A stretch of 64,000 nt of DNA from Solen grandis (Eukaryota; Mollusca; Bivalvia; Adapedonta; Solenidae). The stretch covers positions 63,674,108-63,738,107 of the forward strand of contig CM037782.1 of assembly GCA_021229015.1 (NCBI GenBank). Direction: 5' to 3'. Below the pieces are notes generated by a model. That model saw nothing but the letters and a program-made list of their open reading frames with translations, was not told the DNA's origin and made no database searches. Positions within the stretch are counted from its first letter, which is position 1. Each line of letters begins with the position of its first letter. Shown here in pieces: positions 33,915-45,971 of the stretch. Both the position numbers and the translations under genes were made by a program.

Positions 33915-34450
33915 AAATCAGGTCCATGCAGCAATTTTAACAATTCAAGGGTAATTACTCTGGGGGAACTTGGACTTTCTAGCTGCTTATCAAACTTTAT
34001 AAAGATATTGTGTCAACAAATATTTTGACCAAGTTTGTTGATTGCTGTAAAGGCTTGCCCAAAGTTCAAGAGGAATTGACACTGTTAATTTAGCTTTTAT
34101 TTTTTATTTATTTTTTTTATTTTTTTTGATGCAAGTGCTTTAACCCTAGACTGACTGGAAGTATCTGGCTGGTTTTCAAACTAGGTCAAACCATTGTGCC
34201 AATATACATTAAGACCAAGTAAAGGTTGGCGCACGTTAAGCAGAGTTTAAGAGGGGACATTGTTAATTTTGCAATTTATCACTGATTCAAGGGCCATAGC
34301 TGTGGAGCTTCTGGGACTTTCTGACTTGTTATCAAACTTAATCAAGATATTGCAGCAATTCACACTGTAAAAGACTGGTAAAGATCACATTTGTCAGAGT
34401 TAAAGATTGGACAACTAAAGTTAATGCCACTGCCAGCCTTACCCACGGAA
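33915..34450 (+). repeat. degenerate tandem-core (H18-type) sequence
   Basis: Repeated phrases such as TTCAAGGG..TAA-CTCTGG, ATCAAACTT..TAA-GATATTG and GACCAAGT similar to 53090-53620. No hairpin ends. Confidence 0.4.
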
Positions 34451-36507
34451 GATTAATCTATAATACTTCCTGTCCTTTGACCGAGAAGGACAATATTTAT
34501 TTATATCTGATAGTAAGGTTTACATGCAAATCTGTATAAATGAGAAGCTTAAATGACATTCATTTCAAAAGCTTTTACATTTCTTAATTAAAAAAACTTC
34601 AGGAAAATAGTCCCTTATGAAAATAAATCAAACTCAATATCCATATTTTTTTTTGAGCTAAATGATTTAATGTCACTAAAATATTTTACCTAGAGATGCA
34701 TAACCTTTACATGTATCACTAAGAAATGGCATTCTAAGTGGCCATTATGGTATAAGAAAGTAGTTATGTTCAGATTAGCTATTAGCTGCTCCAGCATTGT
34801 AAAGCTAAATCTGTGTCGAAAACTACTTCATGAAGTTCACGTAACTGTTTAATTAAGCGCTTTGCTTGAATTTTACTTCTGGTTCAAGTGATTATTAATC
34901 GGAAAGTTATTGATTATACCCCCATCTGATTGAACCAATAATCAATTGTGACAAATATCATTTAATTTCTACCACTATCAGAAATTGCCACAAACTACTG
35001 ACTAGTGGACATGTGTACTGGCATTATATATACATATAACTGATGTATGCACTACTTTGTGTAGTGATATTTAGGCAAACAGTTCCCAATTTTGAATGAG
35101 ATCTTAATATCAAGAAATTCTCTGGAGATTCTGTCACAGTGCCAAAAGTTGGCACCAAACATTTACTCATTTATCTTATTTTCATGCATTAACAAATAGT
35201 CAGAATGGGACAGTGATCCTTTTTCATATCAAGATAAAAGCATCAAACCAACTTCCTTTGTTAAATAACAAATGTAAAGATAATTCATTGTAATTATATT
35301 TACATTAAAATAAAACAAAATACAACAAAAAAATATTCACATAAATTAAATGCAAGAGTGACAATATTTGTTACAGAAAGACAGATGAGATAAAAGGCCG
35401 ACTTTATATAACCTGAGAAATTTCTGGGACACTTATTTTTGTAATGTTCATTTCGGAAATGATGTTGTTACATAGGACAGTCAGAAAAATCAAATAATAT
35501 GTCAAAGAATAGAAATGTATAACAGGAAATGTTAATATTCAGAATTATGCATAACAAATAAAAGATGCAAATATCTGCAAAGTATATAGTCCACAATGTG
35601 CTCATATTTTACATTAGCTCAAAATAGTTCATTTTAACAGCTACTTTCCCTGCCAGAATTGTTTTAACGATGCAGATTATGTCATATAAAATATAAAGTA
35701 GAAATTTGTCAATTTCAGATCTTTAATTCTCCCAAAGTATGGAAAATAACAGCACAAAATCATTTTTGAATTTTTTGAATAATTACACAGTATTAGAAAA
35801 AATGCTATTTGACATATGGGTTAATGAACTGAGATTATTTGTTCCATTAAATCAATTAAAGTCAAGAAAATATACTTCTGAAAGTTGAAGCTTATACTAA
35901 TTGAGAGCTTAAGAAAATGCAATTTACATCAAAAAGACTTCACATATTTAAAATTTTGACATTTAAAATATAAATAGTAAACTAATGGAACATAAACGTA
36001 AATCTGTAAATCTAAAGCCTTGTAAATGAGATTCCAAATGAATTTCTTAGATAATCAAAATCGTGTTACTGTTTTGATAAAATTGGAAGATGTTTTACAA
36101 ATCAAATTTAATCTTTGTACAAAGGCTTATGAATAATTTATTGATAGTAATTTCTGAAACAAATATGTGAACAAACATGCTGACTCCATCCTGATTACAA
36201 GGTATATGACACTGTCATCCCCAAAATGACAGGGGCTGTCTAACTAGTAATCAAACTAAAATAATGTGTAAATAAAGAGTGTGACTATGCATGGCGATTG
36301 GTGTTACTTGGTAAACATTTATATAAAACTTAAAGAGCAGCAATTGACATTGCTGTGTTGCTGTTGTTGCTTTTATCAATAAAAGGGCTATAACTCTAAC
36401 ATTACTCCGACTTTCTGGCTGGTTATTACAACTGGTACGGAAATATTGCCAATAAACCATGTGACCAAGTAAAAGACCGATATGGTGCTGCCTCAATGTG
36501 GTTTCAC
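34451..36507. other. intron, nothing recognised
   Basis: AT-rich TBC1D19 intron. Only a short H18-like phrase (about 36372-36487) near its end. Confidence 0.5.
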
Positions 36508-36706
36508 ACTGAAGACATGTGGCACGACACCACACCCATCACATTATTCTAACACCAAGCCAACCAGTCCTGGAACTAACCTTATATGCTCATACCAGAG
36601 AATACATAACAATGCTATATAAAAAACTTTGATATGTCACAGCTGGAGATCAAACCCACAGCCTCATGGTAAAAGGGCAGACACTCTAACCACCCAGCCA
36701 ATGTAA
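36508..36706 (-). repeat. tRNA-derived SINE S1, diverged
   Basis: Conserved body (GACACCACACCCATCACATT) and tRNA-like head on the minus strand with a B-box-like GGTTTGATCTCC. It lies about 85 bp from the donor of TBC1D19 exon E. Confidence 0.7.
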
Positions 36707-36790
36707 CCAATGATAGTTTGAAATGGATTTTGAATGGCCTCCCATGGTGTACTGTACACTACCATGCACGGCAGAAAAAGCTGTACATAC

Positions 36791-36953
36791 CATACATTGC
36801 AAAGCCATGGAAGGGAATAACTCCATTAGGAGGATAGATGACGGCAAATTCCTCAACTCCAAGTTTCCCTCGTATATAGGACTTAGGCGGAGATGCGCTG
36901 TTCTGGCTAAAGTGCTTCAGGACTTCTGTATCTCGTGTAAAAGGCAGCAAAAT
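36791..36953 (-). CDS. TBC1D19: TBC1D19 exon E
   Basis: 163 nt, acceptor TTTCTAG, donor TATG|GTATGT. Encodes ILLPFTRDTEVLKHFSQNSA, then SPPKSYIRGKLGVEEFAVIY, then PPNGVIPFHGFAMY. Phase 0 in; one base of a Val codon out, completed by exon D. Confidence 0.92.
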
Positions 36954-37246
36954 CTAGAAACAAAATACATCAGATACCGATAATTGATTAATTTATTTCA
37001 AGAAACAATTACACCATTTTGCAAATATAAATGTTATGTGCAGGCTGATGAGTTTTTCTTTATGAGCTGCATTAATGATATTCAGTTGAAATTATTACAT
37101 CCAATCTAAATTTCAGGCTGATCTAGATATATTATGCACTGATTTAACTACTAAGTGAAAAAAGGTACTGTAAGCAAAATTTCATATTGCTAATAAAACA
37201 TGTTCAAGTTCTTTTTTGTCTTTTCTTCTTTTCCTACTGAATATGA

Positions 37247-37487
37247 TTAACCCTTTCCCTCATATAGACTCATTTGACGCACTCAATAGGTACCACACAA
37301 AGCCTGATCTGCAGAAAATCACAGTTAAACCTTACCAAATTTAATTACAAAATCCTCATTTCCAGACCACTGAGAAGCAGCAAACAGCATAAAACCTGAT
37401 CAGCCTGCGAGTTACTCGCAGGCTGATCTGGTTTTATGTTGTTCGCATAGGTCTTTTCATGGTGTCCTCTATAAGGGAAAGGGTTAA
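37247..37487 (-). mobile_element. piggyBac-type MITE-A copy 7
   Basis: TTAA-bounded, hairpin intact, one base deleted near the left end (GACTCATTTGACG). Confidence 0.85.
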
Positions 37488-37524
37488 AGTAAGTATGTGA
37501 GTATGATGATTAATTCAATGTTAA

Positions 37525-37926
37525 ACAAGAGAAATGCATGCAGATGCCAACACTCATCTGTTTCTGTCTTATAGAGGAAATGGATAAAAAAAACAAAAAA
37601 AACATTTTCACTGTATTTTTAAAGATAAATTTGGTCTAAATGGGCTTAAAAGTGATGCCTCTTATTGAGGATGTAGCCCTTGTGATATTAAACAAGTATG
37701 TGAAGTTTGATGACAGAGGAGATAATAGTTCAGTAGCCAAGTTTTAAGTTTGTCACTGTATTTTTTATTAAAGTAACTTATTTTGGTAAATGTAGCCCTT
37801 GTGATAGTGAACAAGAAAATGAATTATTTCTTATGACAACTACACCGACAGTGACACTGTCGACACCCGAGTGATGACAAAACCTTGATTTTTTTTCCTT
37901 CGAGAAAAATAGCTGAGCTAAAAATT
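37525..37926 (+). mobile_element. hairpin-ended element H16, diverged
   Basis: ACAAGAGAAATGCATGCAG start, ATGCC box, internal repeat of TGTAGCCCTTGTGATA, end AGCTGAGCTAAAAA. Hairpins are weak. Confidence 0.45.
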
Positions 37927-38045
37927 GGATATTCTATTAGATATAGATATATATGTATGATAATAAAGGTACATGTAAGCTGACAGGGACTTGCTCCTGT
38001 GTGACTGAAAAAGAATCCTACACACGAATATTTAAATATTTGAGG

Positions 38046-38240
38046 GTGCTGTTTTCCAGTGGTATCATACCCTACTGTGGATTCAAATGATGAAGGTTTA
38101 AACCCTATTGAGGGAAAGGATTTTTCATTAACTTTCCAGGCTCAAGGTACTGATCCAACCCAAGAACTGTCGAGAGTGATTAGTGTAAGTTGTAAGAACT
38201 TGTTTCCCATTCGACATAAAATAAGAAGGTTTAAATTAAT
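38046..38240 (+). repeat. SINE S3 (shared GTAAGAACTTG tail)
   Basis: Ends in GTAAGAACTTGTTTCCCAT..ACATAAAATAA, the same 3' tail as copies at 53700 and 55763. The head has tRNA-like boxes in the 53700 copy. Confidence 0.5.
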
Positions 38241-38496
38241 ATCTAAATGCAATTTTTTTTCCCAAATCATACAGGGGCCATTCCCTGTGATACAGGGTGG
38301 ATAAAAATAATTCAATGATACTTATTGAGAACATGGTACCAAACTAATATACACACAACAAAATGTAGTTACAGTTCTCTTGAAAAAAATACTCAAAATG
38401 TGTTTTCACGTGCTATTACTAATGTACACGCATCTTTGCATTAAAAACAGAGAGTAACTGCTGTGAGCATTGGATTAAACAAATTTTTTTTCAAAA

Positions 38497-38700
38497 ACAA
38501 GAGTGTTCACATTTGTCACCTGATGAAACATGACAGAAAAATGTGACAGATGGACGTGCGGCCCCTTATTCTTTTGTTACGGATTGAAGTCTGTTATTAT
38601 CTTTGGTTCTGTTTACCATTAGATAGCCCCTTACTCCAATCTGGCTGCACAGATGGACGGACAGATGGACGGACAGATGACACTCCACTATGTGAAAAGG
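38497..38700 (+). mobile_element. H13 element (H14 family), 3' truncated
   Basis: ACAAGAGTGTTCACATTTGTCACCTG start and (GGACGGACAGAT)n near the end; no 3' hairpin. The poly(G) at 38703 follows. Confidence 0.55.
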
Positions 38701-38713
38701 AGGGGGGGGGGGT

Positions 38714-39905
38714 ATAATTAATTTTAAATGATATGAAAATTCACATGATAAACTACTGTTAAATTTTACAACATCAATAAAGCAATATCAAGATGAATTA
38801 TAAATGTATTCAGATATTGGATTTGGTTCAGCTCTGATATTTACATTGTGGGGTATGCTTCTACTGATGTTTTACCAACTTTGATAAATTGGATAGATCT
38901 CCAGAAGATTAGTTGATAGTTGTGAAACAACAAAACTATTTGCTAAAACAGTTGTATTGCTGAATATGATATATTATCTCTGGTCTTGTCATTTATCACA
39001 CCAAAATTTTCATTATGACAAATTGAACAGCACTGAACAAATTAAAAATAATAATATTACATGTGGTATTTGTAAAATGGCAAAATCAACAACCATTTTA
39101 GATTTCAAACAAAGATGTATTTCTATGAAAGTTTTGTTAAAACTTATTTATTTTTGCATAGTTCTTACATTTTTTTTATTTAAGTTCCTTGATTGGACCA
39201 GTACTTTGCACCTGCCAGTCTGACAAATTTTTGCCCCCCCCCCCCAAAAAAAAGGGTTTTATTCCATAACCTTTTGTCATGCATAGAGCCACTGACACAC
39301 ATCACAATGATTTTCAGAAAGCAGAGATTTACAAAACTAAAACCAAAATAACTAAATGACAAATACTGAAACATATACTTCTGTTAACAGATTGATCAGG
39401 CAGATGAAAATAGACTGCTATGAAATATAGCTTGTATAAATAAATGAGATTGAGAAATCTGCCTAAATATATTGATGTAACAAATTAAATTCTACATCTA
39501 AAGATTTGTAATTTCTGCAAAAAGAGCAGCAAGGAACCCTACATCTGAAAGCACACTCAAGTACTAAATCATAGCACACTCATTTGTTATGTCTCTATAA
39601 CTGTATAAAGACCCTGCACAGAAGTAATCAGAACAAGTAATAATGGATCTTATGTATGAGCTCCAAAAACCTTAATTTCTTAATAACCTAGGCAAAAACT
39701 GAACAAAGATTAAATCGGAAAAGATTAAATCAGAAGACTTTTGAAGTTGAATATTTTCCATAAACTAAAAAGCACAAACAGATGATTAGCGAAAATAGTA
39801 AGAATTACAGGAGACTGTAAAAAGATTTAATGAAATCTATATCACATATAATTCTGGAAATGATCATAATTATATGCTATCAAAATAATTTAAGATCATT
39901 AGTCT
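38714..39905. other. intron, nothing recognised
   Basis: AT-rich, with a poly(C) run at about 39233-39246. It ends where the LINE begins. Confidence 0.5.
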
Positions 39906-41921
39906 TTGTTAAAATTAATTTCCGCCTACAACGAGGCTAAGCGACAGGCAAAGAGAGATGTCTGGAAAGCTAAGTCCGAAGCTGAGAAGGAGAAGTTCGC
40001 CAACATATCATACTATGACGGTTCAATATTTAAGATTGCCAAACAGATGGACAGGGCTTGCCAGGACGTCATAGGTGAGAAATGTGTCAGGAACGATGCT
40101 GGCGAGTTATCCCTCAGTGATGATGAGAAAATGAAGGCCTGGGTGGAACACTATGCTAGACTGCTAAATGTTGAGTTTGAGTGGCCAAATGATCTGCTTC
40201 CTGAGGTTGCTCCGGTGGAAGGGCCCCCTCCGCCTGTAACGCTGGACCTTATCCGCAAAGCACTCAGCAAGATGAAATGCGGCAAAGCTGCTGGTCCATC
40301 TGGTATCATTGCTGAGATGATGAAAGCAGCAGGCGAGGAGGGCATAGAATCATTAAGGCATTTAGCAGAGAAAGTTTTCAGCGATGGTGTGATACCCAGA
40401 GACTGGGGAGAGAGTTACATCCTGAATCTCTACAAAGGTAAAGGTGATGCCCTTGACCGTGGCAGTTACCGTGGGCTCAAGCTTACAGATCAAACCATGA
40501 AGCTGATGGAGCATGTTCTAGACACCTATATCCGCCGGATGGTGAGCATAGATGATATGCAGTTTGGCTTTGTCCCTGGTCGAGGCACAACTGATGCTAT
40601 CTTCATCTTGAGACAATTGCAAGAGAAGCACTTTGCCGCAAACAAGCCACTGTATATTGCCTTTGTGGACCTGGAGAAAGCCTTTGACCGTGTTCCTCGG
40701 AAAGTACTCTGGTGGGCCTTGAGAAATCTTGGCGTGGAGGAGTGGGTCGTCCAAATCATTCAAGCCATGTATTTGAATGCCAGAAGCCGCGTACGTGTTG
40801 ATGGACAGTACAGTGAGGAATTTGGTGTGGAAGTTGGTGTACACCAGGGCTCTGTCCTCAGTCCTCTGCTCTTCATCATAGTGCTGGAGGCTCTGTCAAG
40901 AGAGTTTCGGACTGGTGTCCCTTGGGAACTGCTTTACGCTGATGACCTTGCCTTAGCATCTGACTCCTTGGACGATTGTATCTCAAAGCTGAAGGCATGG
41001 AAGACTGGCATGGAAAAGAAAGGGCTAAGAGTCAACTTGAAGAAAACCAAGATTATGGTGACTGGACCTGGACTTGACCTTCTTCGTGACTCCAGCACTT
41101 ACCCCTGCGCAGTCTGTAGGGGTGGGGTTGGTAGCAATTCCATTCAGTGCTCAGAATGCAGACTTTGGGTACACAAGAAGTGTAGCAATATCAGTGGTAA
41201 ACTTGTTGCCAATCCTGACTACACCTGTCCAAGATGTTGCGGCATGGCAAGACCTATTGATGGCAGACCAATCACTGAAGTCGAGGTGGAGGGTGCGGTG
41301 CTAGATGTTGAGGACAGTTTCTGCTATCTTGGAGATATGTTGAGTGCTGGTGGGGGATGCTCACTTGCCATTGCAACCAGATGTTGTACTGCCTGGGGCA
41401 AGTTCAAGAAACTCTTGCCAATCCTGACCTCCAAGCATGTCTCCCTGGCAACAAGGGGAAAAATCCTCAACACGTGCATACGCTCCACTTTATTGCATGG
41501 TAGTGAAACCTGGGCCCCAAATGCTGCAGATCTACAGAGGCTCCGCAGAAATGACAGAGCGATGATTCGTTGGATTTGTGCTACCAAACCACATGATGAG
41601 ACTCCCACTGAATCGCTTTGTGGCAAGTTAGGGTTACAGATGGTGAGTGAGGCCCTTCGATCCAGACGTCTTCGATGGTATGGCCATGTAATGCGCTCCT
41701 CAGCTTGCATCAACACCGTTACCAGCTTAAGGATCCCTGGCCAAGGAAAGCGTGGGAGACCAAGGAAGACGTGGTCCCAGTGCGTACAGGATGATCTGAA
41801 AACCCTCAACCTCGTAGATGCCAATCCTGCGAACCGAATGGCATGGAGAAATTGTGTCAGAAGGTCTAGCCGCCTGCTGCCTACCTCAGTATCTGGGATG
41901 CCCGCAGCAGAGGAAAAATAA
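39906..41921 (+). CDS. LINE reverse transcriptase with inserted PHD finger, 5' truncated
   Basis: A 671-codon open frame. It begins at a TTG, not ATG (first in-frame ATG at 40047), because the element is 5'-truncated: the expected apurinic endonuclease domain is missing and the frame opens in the linker (AYNEAKRQAKRDVW). RT motifs: QFGFVPGRGTTDAIF, FVDLEKAFDRVP with catalytic D255, HQGSVLSPLLF, and YADD with D346 and D347. A C4HC3 PHD-type finger follows: C401, C404, C415, C418, H423, C426, C441, C444. Then comes the YLGDML..GSETW region and a C-terminal RLRWYGHVMR..GKRGRPRKTW segment. The stop is followed almost at once by a GATGATGATG tail, as in elements with short 3' ends. No stops or frameshifts, so the copy looks young. 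It sits in sense opposite to TBC1D19, in the intron between exons F and E. The clade is not assigned. Confidence 0.88.
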   Translation: MLKLISAYNEAKRQAKRDVWKAKSEAEKEKFANISYYDGSIFKIAKQMDRACQDVIGEKCVRNDAGELSLSDDEKMKAWVEHYARLLNVEFEWPNDLLPEVAPVEGPPPPVTLDLIRKALSKMKCGKAAGPSGIIAEMMKAAGEEGIESLRHLAEKVFSDGVIPRDWGESYILNLYKGKGDALDRGSYRGLKLTDQTMKLMEHVLDTYIRRMVSIDDMQFGFVPGRGTTDAIFILRQLQEKHFAANKPLYIAFVDLEKAFDRVPRKVLWWALRNLGVEEWVVQIIQAMYLNARSRVRVDGQYSEEFGVEVGVHQGSVLSPLLFIIVLEALSREFRTGVPWELLYADDLALASDSLDDCISKLKAWKTGMEKKGLRVNLKKTKIMVTGPGLDLLRDSSTYPCAVCRGGVGSNSIQCSECRLWVHKKCSNISGKLVANPDYTCPRCCGMARPIDGRPITEVEVEGAVLDVEDSFCYLGDMLSAGGGCSLAIATRCCTAWGKFKKLLPILTSKHVSLATRGKILNTCIRSTLLHGSETWAPNAADLQRLRRNDRAMIRWICATKPHDETPTESLCGKLGLQMVSEALRSRRLRWYGHVMRSSACINTVTSLRIPGQGKRGRPRKTWSQCVQDDLKTLNLVDANPANRMAWRNCVRRSSRLLPTSVSGMPAAEEK

Positions 41922-41955
41922 ACTCAGGATGATGATGATGGGGGATGATGAATCT
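41922..41955 (+). repeat. LINE 3' tail, (GAT)n
   Basis: ACTCAGGATGATGATGATGG followed by GGGATGATGAA, directly after the LINE stop codon; taken as the 3' end of the insertion. Confidence 0.7.
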
Positions 41956-42329
41956 ATTTCATTTAAAGGACACTATTTGTTTCATGGAACTAAGTCTGTG
42001 AATCAAAACCTTATCTATACCTAAAGTTCCTGTGGCCATAGATGCAAGTCTATAATTAGTTACAAAGTGAATTTTTGATCCTTAATCCTATACTTCAAAC
42101 TTTAGAATCATTAATTTTCATGAGGAACTAATTTTCATTGATTGCGTGGATGACTTTATCTGCAAATATTTATCCCCACAAAAACTGTTTATTTCATAGA
42201 CCTCATGTTTTTTTAGAACATGGTTCCACAAATATATGTACCAACGAAATTGATTTAATCACAGATTCCATGAAATTTAATGTAAATGAAACTAAAGTAT
42301 TTTACAGTAGATGTGTTTTGTCATATTGG

Positions 42330-42522
42330 CAATCAGAGTGGACCCTGATCAGACAGCTCCTGATCTGGGTCTCCTCTGTTTGCTCATACAATATTGTAGC
42401 TCATATTCTACACAGACAGCAAGGCAAAGAAAAATCCATTTGTTCATATACATGTACCACTAAAGGTTCAGGACATTGATATTCCCCAAGTCATAAGTTT
42501 GTAAATGAATATTCATGAGGTA
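42330..42522 (-). mobile_element. MITE-B copy, end cut by H14
   Basis: Contains TCTGTTTGCTCATACAATAT and AATATTCATGAGGTAA; the expected AGGGTTAA end is replaced by the start of H14. Confidence 0.55.
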
Positions 42523-42802
42523 ACAAGAGTGTCCGCTAGAACAGGTGTCACCTGCTGAAGTGTGATGGAAAAAGTGTGGCGAACAGACAGACCGACGTTC
42601 TCAGTTCTCTAGCCACATAAGAGCCAATTATAACTACATAAGAGCAAACTAAATGAATGACATCAAAGGAAATTTACTGTTATCTACTGTTTCTATAGCC
42701 ACCTAAATATTTGTATGTGACCACGGACGGGCAGACAAACATACAGATAACTTAAAAGTGATCCATATGGGTCACCTCTGCTTACAGTTGGTGACACAAA
42801 AA
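42523..42802 (+). mobile_element. hairpin-ended element H14
   Basis: ACAAGAGTGTCC start, palindrome CAGGTGTCACCTG, internal GACAGACCGACG, 3' hairpin GGTCACC..GGTGACAC and AAAAA. No tandem core. Confidence 0.65.
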
Positions 42803-42847
42803 GGAAAGCTAAAATTCTGATTAATACAACAGATCTCTTCTTTCATT

Positions 42848-42965
42848 AAGGTCTCCTTTGTTTGCTTAAACAATACTGTGACTCATATCTATGAAAAGGA
42901 CAAGGAAAGATCCATTATTTCTTATACCATTTTAAGTTCAGTACATCAATATTTCATCAAGACAA
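42848..42965 (-). mobile_element. MITE-B fragment
   Basis: GGTCTCCTTTGTTTGCTTAA, then ACCATTTTAAGTTCAGTACA. The TTAA in this phrase is the insertion site of MITE-A in the related copy at 59480. Confidence 0.55.
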
Positions 42966-43096
42966 AAATCCTTCTTGAGAAAAAGGATCACGATTACAGC
43001 TAAGATTCTGCATGATACAACAGATCTCAACTTCATGACCAGCCACATACAGTAACAAACGAAAAAAGAAAAAAATAATCCATTTCCATACGCTAC

Positions 43097-43159
43097 CTGG
43101 TAGAGGAAATCTTCAAACACAAAATACTGGTCATCATTTGTAGCCGTCAACTTCACATC
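43097..43159 (-). CDS. TBC1D19: TBC1D19 exon F
   Basis: 63 nt, 21 codons, phase 0 at both ends, acceptor TCTCCAAAG, donor ACCAG|GTAGCG. Encodes DVKLTATNDDQYFVFEDFLY, then Q. In catalytic TBC proteins the region at the G-F junction carries IxxDxxR; here it reads LLYKDVK. Confidence 0.9.
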
Positions 43160-43598
43160 CTTTGGAGAGAAATAAAAATACGGCTTAATAAATTAATTAG
43201 AAAAATGTAACATGGGGAATCATTTTCATGGAAAACTCACTGAAGGAGGGGTATAAAAAGGAAGTGAATCAAAGGTAGTGAGAGAGAGTGAAATTATTCC
43301 ACAGTAAATGTGACAAAAACAACTGGTATAAAGATTAATCTGCTCCTTACATTTGTTGTGAAACACATTATAAAGGTCAGGAAATTCGGTAAAAGATAAA
43401 AACATGGAGAAAGCCAATAATGTTGTCACCAGACTAATGTTTTACAGTGAATTATAAAAGGCCTCCCTTTCTGAGAGTAAAATGCTGTGACTTTAAACAG
43501 TGCATTGTCTTTCTGTCAGACAGTAAAATTTAAATCTCGCAGAAATTCAATTCATGTTGTTTTTTTTAGTGGCTTGTTTAAGTTAACTTAAAGTAAAC

Positions 43599-43839
43599 TT
43601 AACCCTTTCCCTCATATAGACTCATTTTGACGCACTCAGTAGGTACCACATAAAGCCTGATCTGCAGAAAACCACAGTTACACTTTACCAAATTTAATTA
43701 CAAAATCCTCATTTCCAGACCACTGAGGAGCAGCGAACAGCATAAAACCTGATCAGCCTGCGTGTTACTCGCAGGCTGATCTGGTTTTAGCTGTTCGCAT
43801 AGGTCTTTTCATGGTGTCTTCTATGAGGGAAAGGGTTAA
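43599..43839 (-). mobile_element. piggyBac-type MITE-A copy 8
   Basis: TTAA-bounded. The hairpin has small changes (CCTGCGTGTTACTCG; one base lost in TTTTAGCTG). Confidence 0.85.
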
Positions 43840-44768
43840 GCAACTACATTAATGCTAACAGTGTTCTTCCCAGGCTGTGCACTTGAGCCACTGGCGCTAA
43901 ATTTATCAAAATGGCCTAAAAAAATCCCTAGAGATGGGCCATAAGTGGAGCTGAAATTCAAGCAGTACCGATTATCGGCATTTGTGAAAAACAATACCTT
44001 TCATGGAGTAACTTTTGTTTTTGACAACACAACCTTTTGCAGGTCTAACCTAAGCTTTTCACGATGTAAAAGTAAATTTGATACTATTAATACATGTTGA
44101 GAATGAAAGTGATGCGTTGTGACATAGATTTTCTTGTTTTTGAAATCCCCTTTTTCAAAATGGCATCAATTGGCATATGAGAGTCATTAAATGTTATTTT
44201 TATTTTGTGTGCGTTTTCTTTAATGATACTGTGTATCATATCATGACTTGTTTTCACTTCAACCTATTGGTACCAACAAATTTTATGGTATGGCCCATCA
44301 AATTTAAAAATGGCCCACCTTTTCTGAGCTGAGTTTTGGATTTCCAGTGACTAAAGATGGCGGGTCACCGCCATCTAAAAACTAAGTAGTGCACCTGATG
44401 TAAGGTTTCCAAAACTGTCAACAAAACCAGTGACAGCTAGCAAAATAAGACATAGCAGCTGATGGCAATCTCTAAGCCATTTAAAGCATTATAAGTTGAA
44501 AAATCTGTACTTTTTAATGGACATCATATTTCACTTATTTTGTATGAAAGGCAATTTTTTGCATAGATATATTCTAGAAAAATGTTAATCCCTATTAAAG
44601 GAAAATTGTGGATATTTTTTTTCCACTGAATCGAAATGTTACTAATGATTTGCATGAAGAAAATACTCATAAGGAAAACCTTCCAAGAATTTAATGATGA
44701 AAATTAGTCCCACATAAACATGAATAATTATATAGTACTTATTTAGATTATAGTCAGGAAACATTATA
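43840..44768. other. intron, nothing recognised
   Basis: AT-rich, with repeated ATGGCC/ATGGCCCA phrases but no defined ends. Confidence 0.4.
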
Positions 44769-44940
44769 CAGTCAAACCTGTCTTAAGCAGTCTATCAGTG
44801 GAACAAGAGAAAATGACCGCTAACAGAGGTGCCGCTAAACGAAGGTTGAATATATAACGAAATGCTATTTTGATATTAAAACTGACCGTTAAATGCAGGT
44901 TGACTCTTTATAGAGGTGACCACAAATACAGGTTCAACTT
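44769..44940. repeat. interspersed repeat R2, second copy
   Basis: Matches 14985-15125: ACAGTCAAACCTGTCTTAA, AAAACTGACCGTTAAATGCA, GGTTGACTCTTTA. Confidence 0.6.
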
Positions 44941-45056
44941 AGCTTCAAAAATCTCTAGTTTTGAGGATTTAAATTCTGATGTTCAACATATTCAATTGCT
45001 GTCTCAAAAGTAAATTCATCATATTTCTTTTAGAACAGTTTTCTTCATAATCTTGT

Positions 45057-45298
45057 TTAACCCTTTCCCTCATATAGACTCATTTTGACGCACTCAATAG
45101 GTACCACATAAAGCCTGATCTGCAGAAAACCACTGTTAAACCTTACCAAATTTAATTACAAAATCCTCATTTCCAGACCACTGAGGAGCAGCAAACAGCA
45201 TAAAACCTGATCAGCCTGCGAGTTACTCGCAGGCTGATCTGGTTTTATGCTGTTCACATAGGTCTTTTCATGGTGTCCTCTATGAGGGAAAGGGTTAA
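45057..45298 (-). mobile_element. piggyBac-type MITE-A copy 9
   Basis: TTAA-bounded, hairpin intact. It lies 59 bp into the intron behind the donor of TBC1D19 exon G. Confidence 0.85.
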
Positions 45299-45357
45299 GT
45301 ATGTGTCAAGGTCAAAGTCAAGGAACGGTCATGTGTCAAGGTCACTTAGTAACCTAC

Positions 45358-45432
45358 CTTGTACAGCAGGCTGTCAACCAATAGGTCATGTTCCAGGACA
45401 CTGCTCTTCAACTGCTCATAATATAGTATGTC
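45358..45432 (-). CDS. TBC1D19: TBC1D19 exon G
   Basis: 75 nt, 25 codons, phase 0 at both ends, acceptor CATTACAG, donor ACAAG|GTAGGT. Encodes DILYYEQLKSSVLEHDLLVD, then SLLYK. Confidence 0.92.
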
Positions 45433-45971
45433 CTGTAATGAAAGAGAAACAATAAGAGACAGTGATTATTAGTATTATATTAGCTGACCAACAAACGGAC
45501 AGGCTTATTCCAGTATTCCTCCCATGGACATTTGTTTGTGGTGAAAAACCAATCAGTTTCAATACAGCCTCATATTCCTATCTTCAACTTGTGAGTGGCA
45601 ATTATGTATTACTGTCTCTGGCAATACCAGTGAGACCAAATTATTTCCATACATAGAGTCAGTACCATCTTGTTTTAAAAACTTCACCATTTTAATGTAT
45701 TACTGTCAGACATGATTGATTTCAAACAATTCTTCAGAGACAATCTAGACTGTAGACAGGCGTATTAGAGCCTGATGCAAATATGTGATGCAAGAGGAAT
45801 TTAAAATCCTGTCTCTATCACAATAATCCAAATATATGTTAGTTGATATCAGTATTTACAGGTATAACTGCTCCGTTAACCAGGATATCAGTACTTACCA
45901 GTACATGTGTACTGTAAACCACTGAAACAATACATACATACAATTATGGTTTCCCAAACCCAAGTACCACC

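Noticed and set aside
40151..41824. Antisense frames of up to 166 codons
   Set aside because: Shadows of the LINE reverse transcriptase frame.
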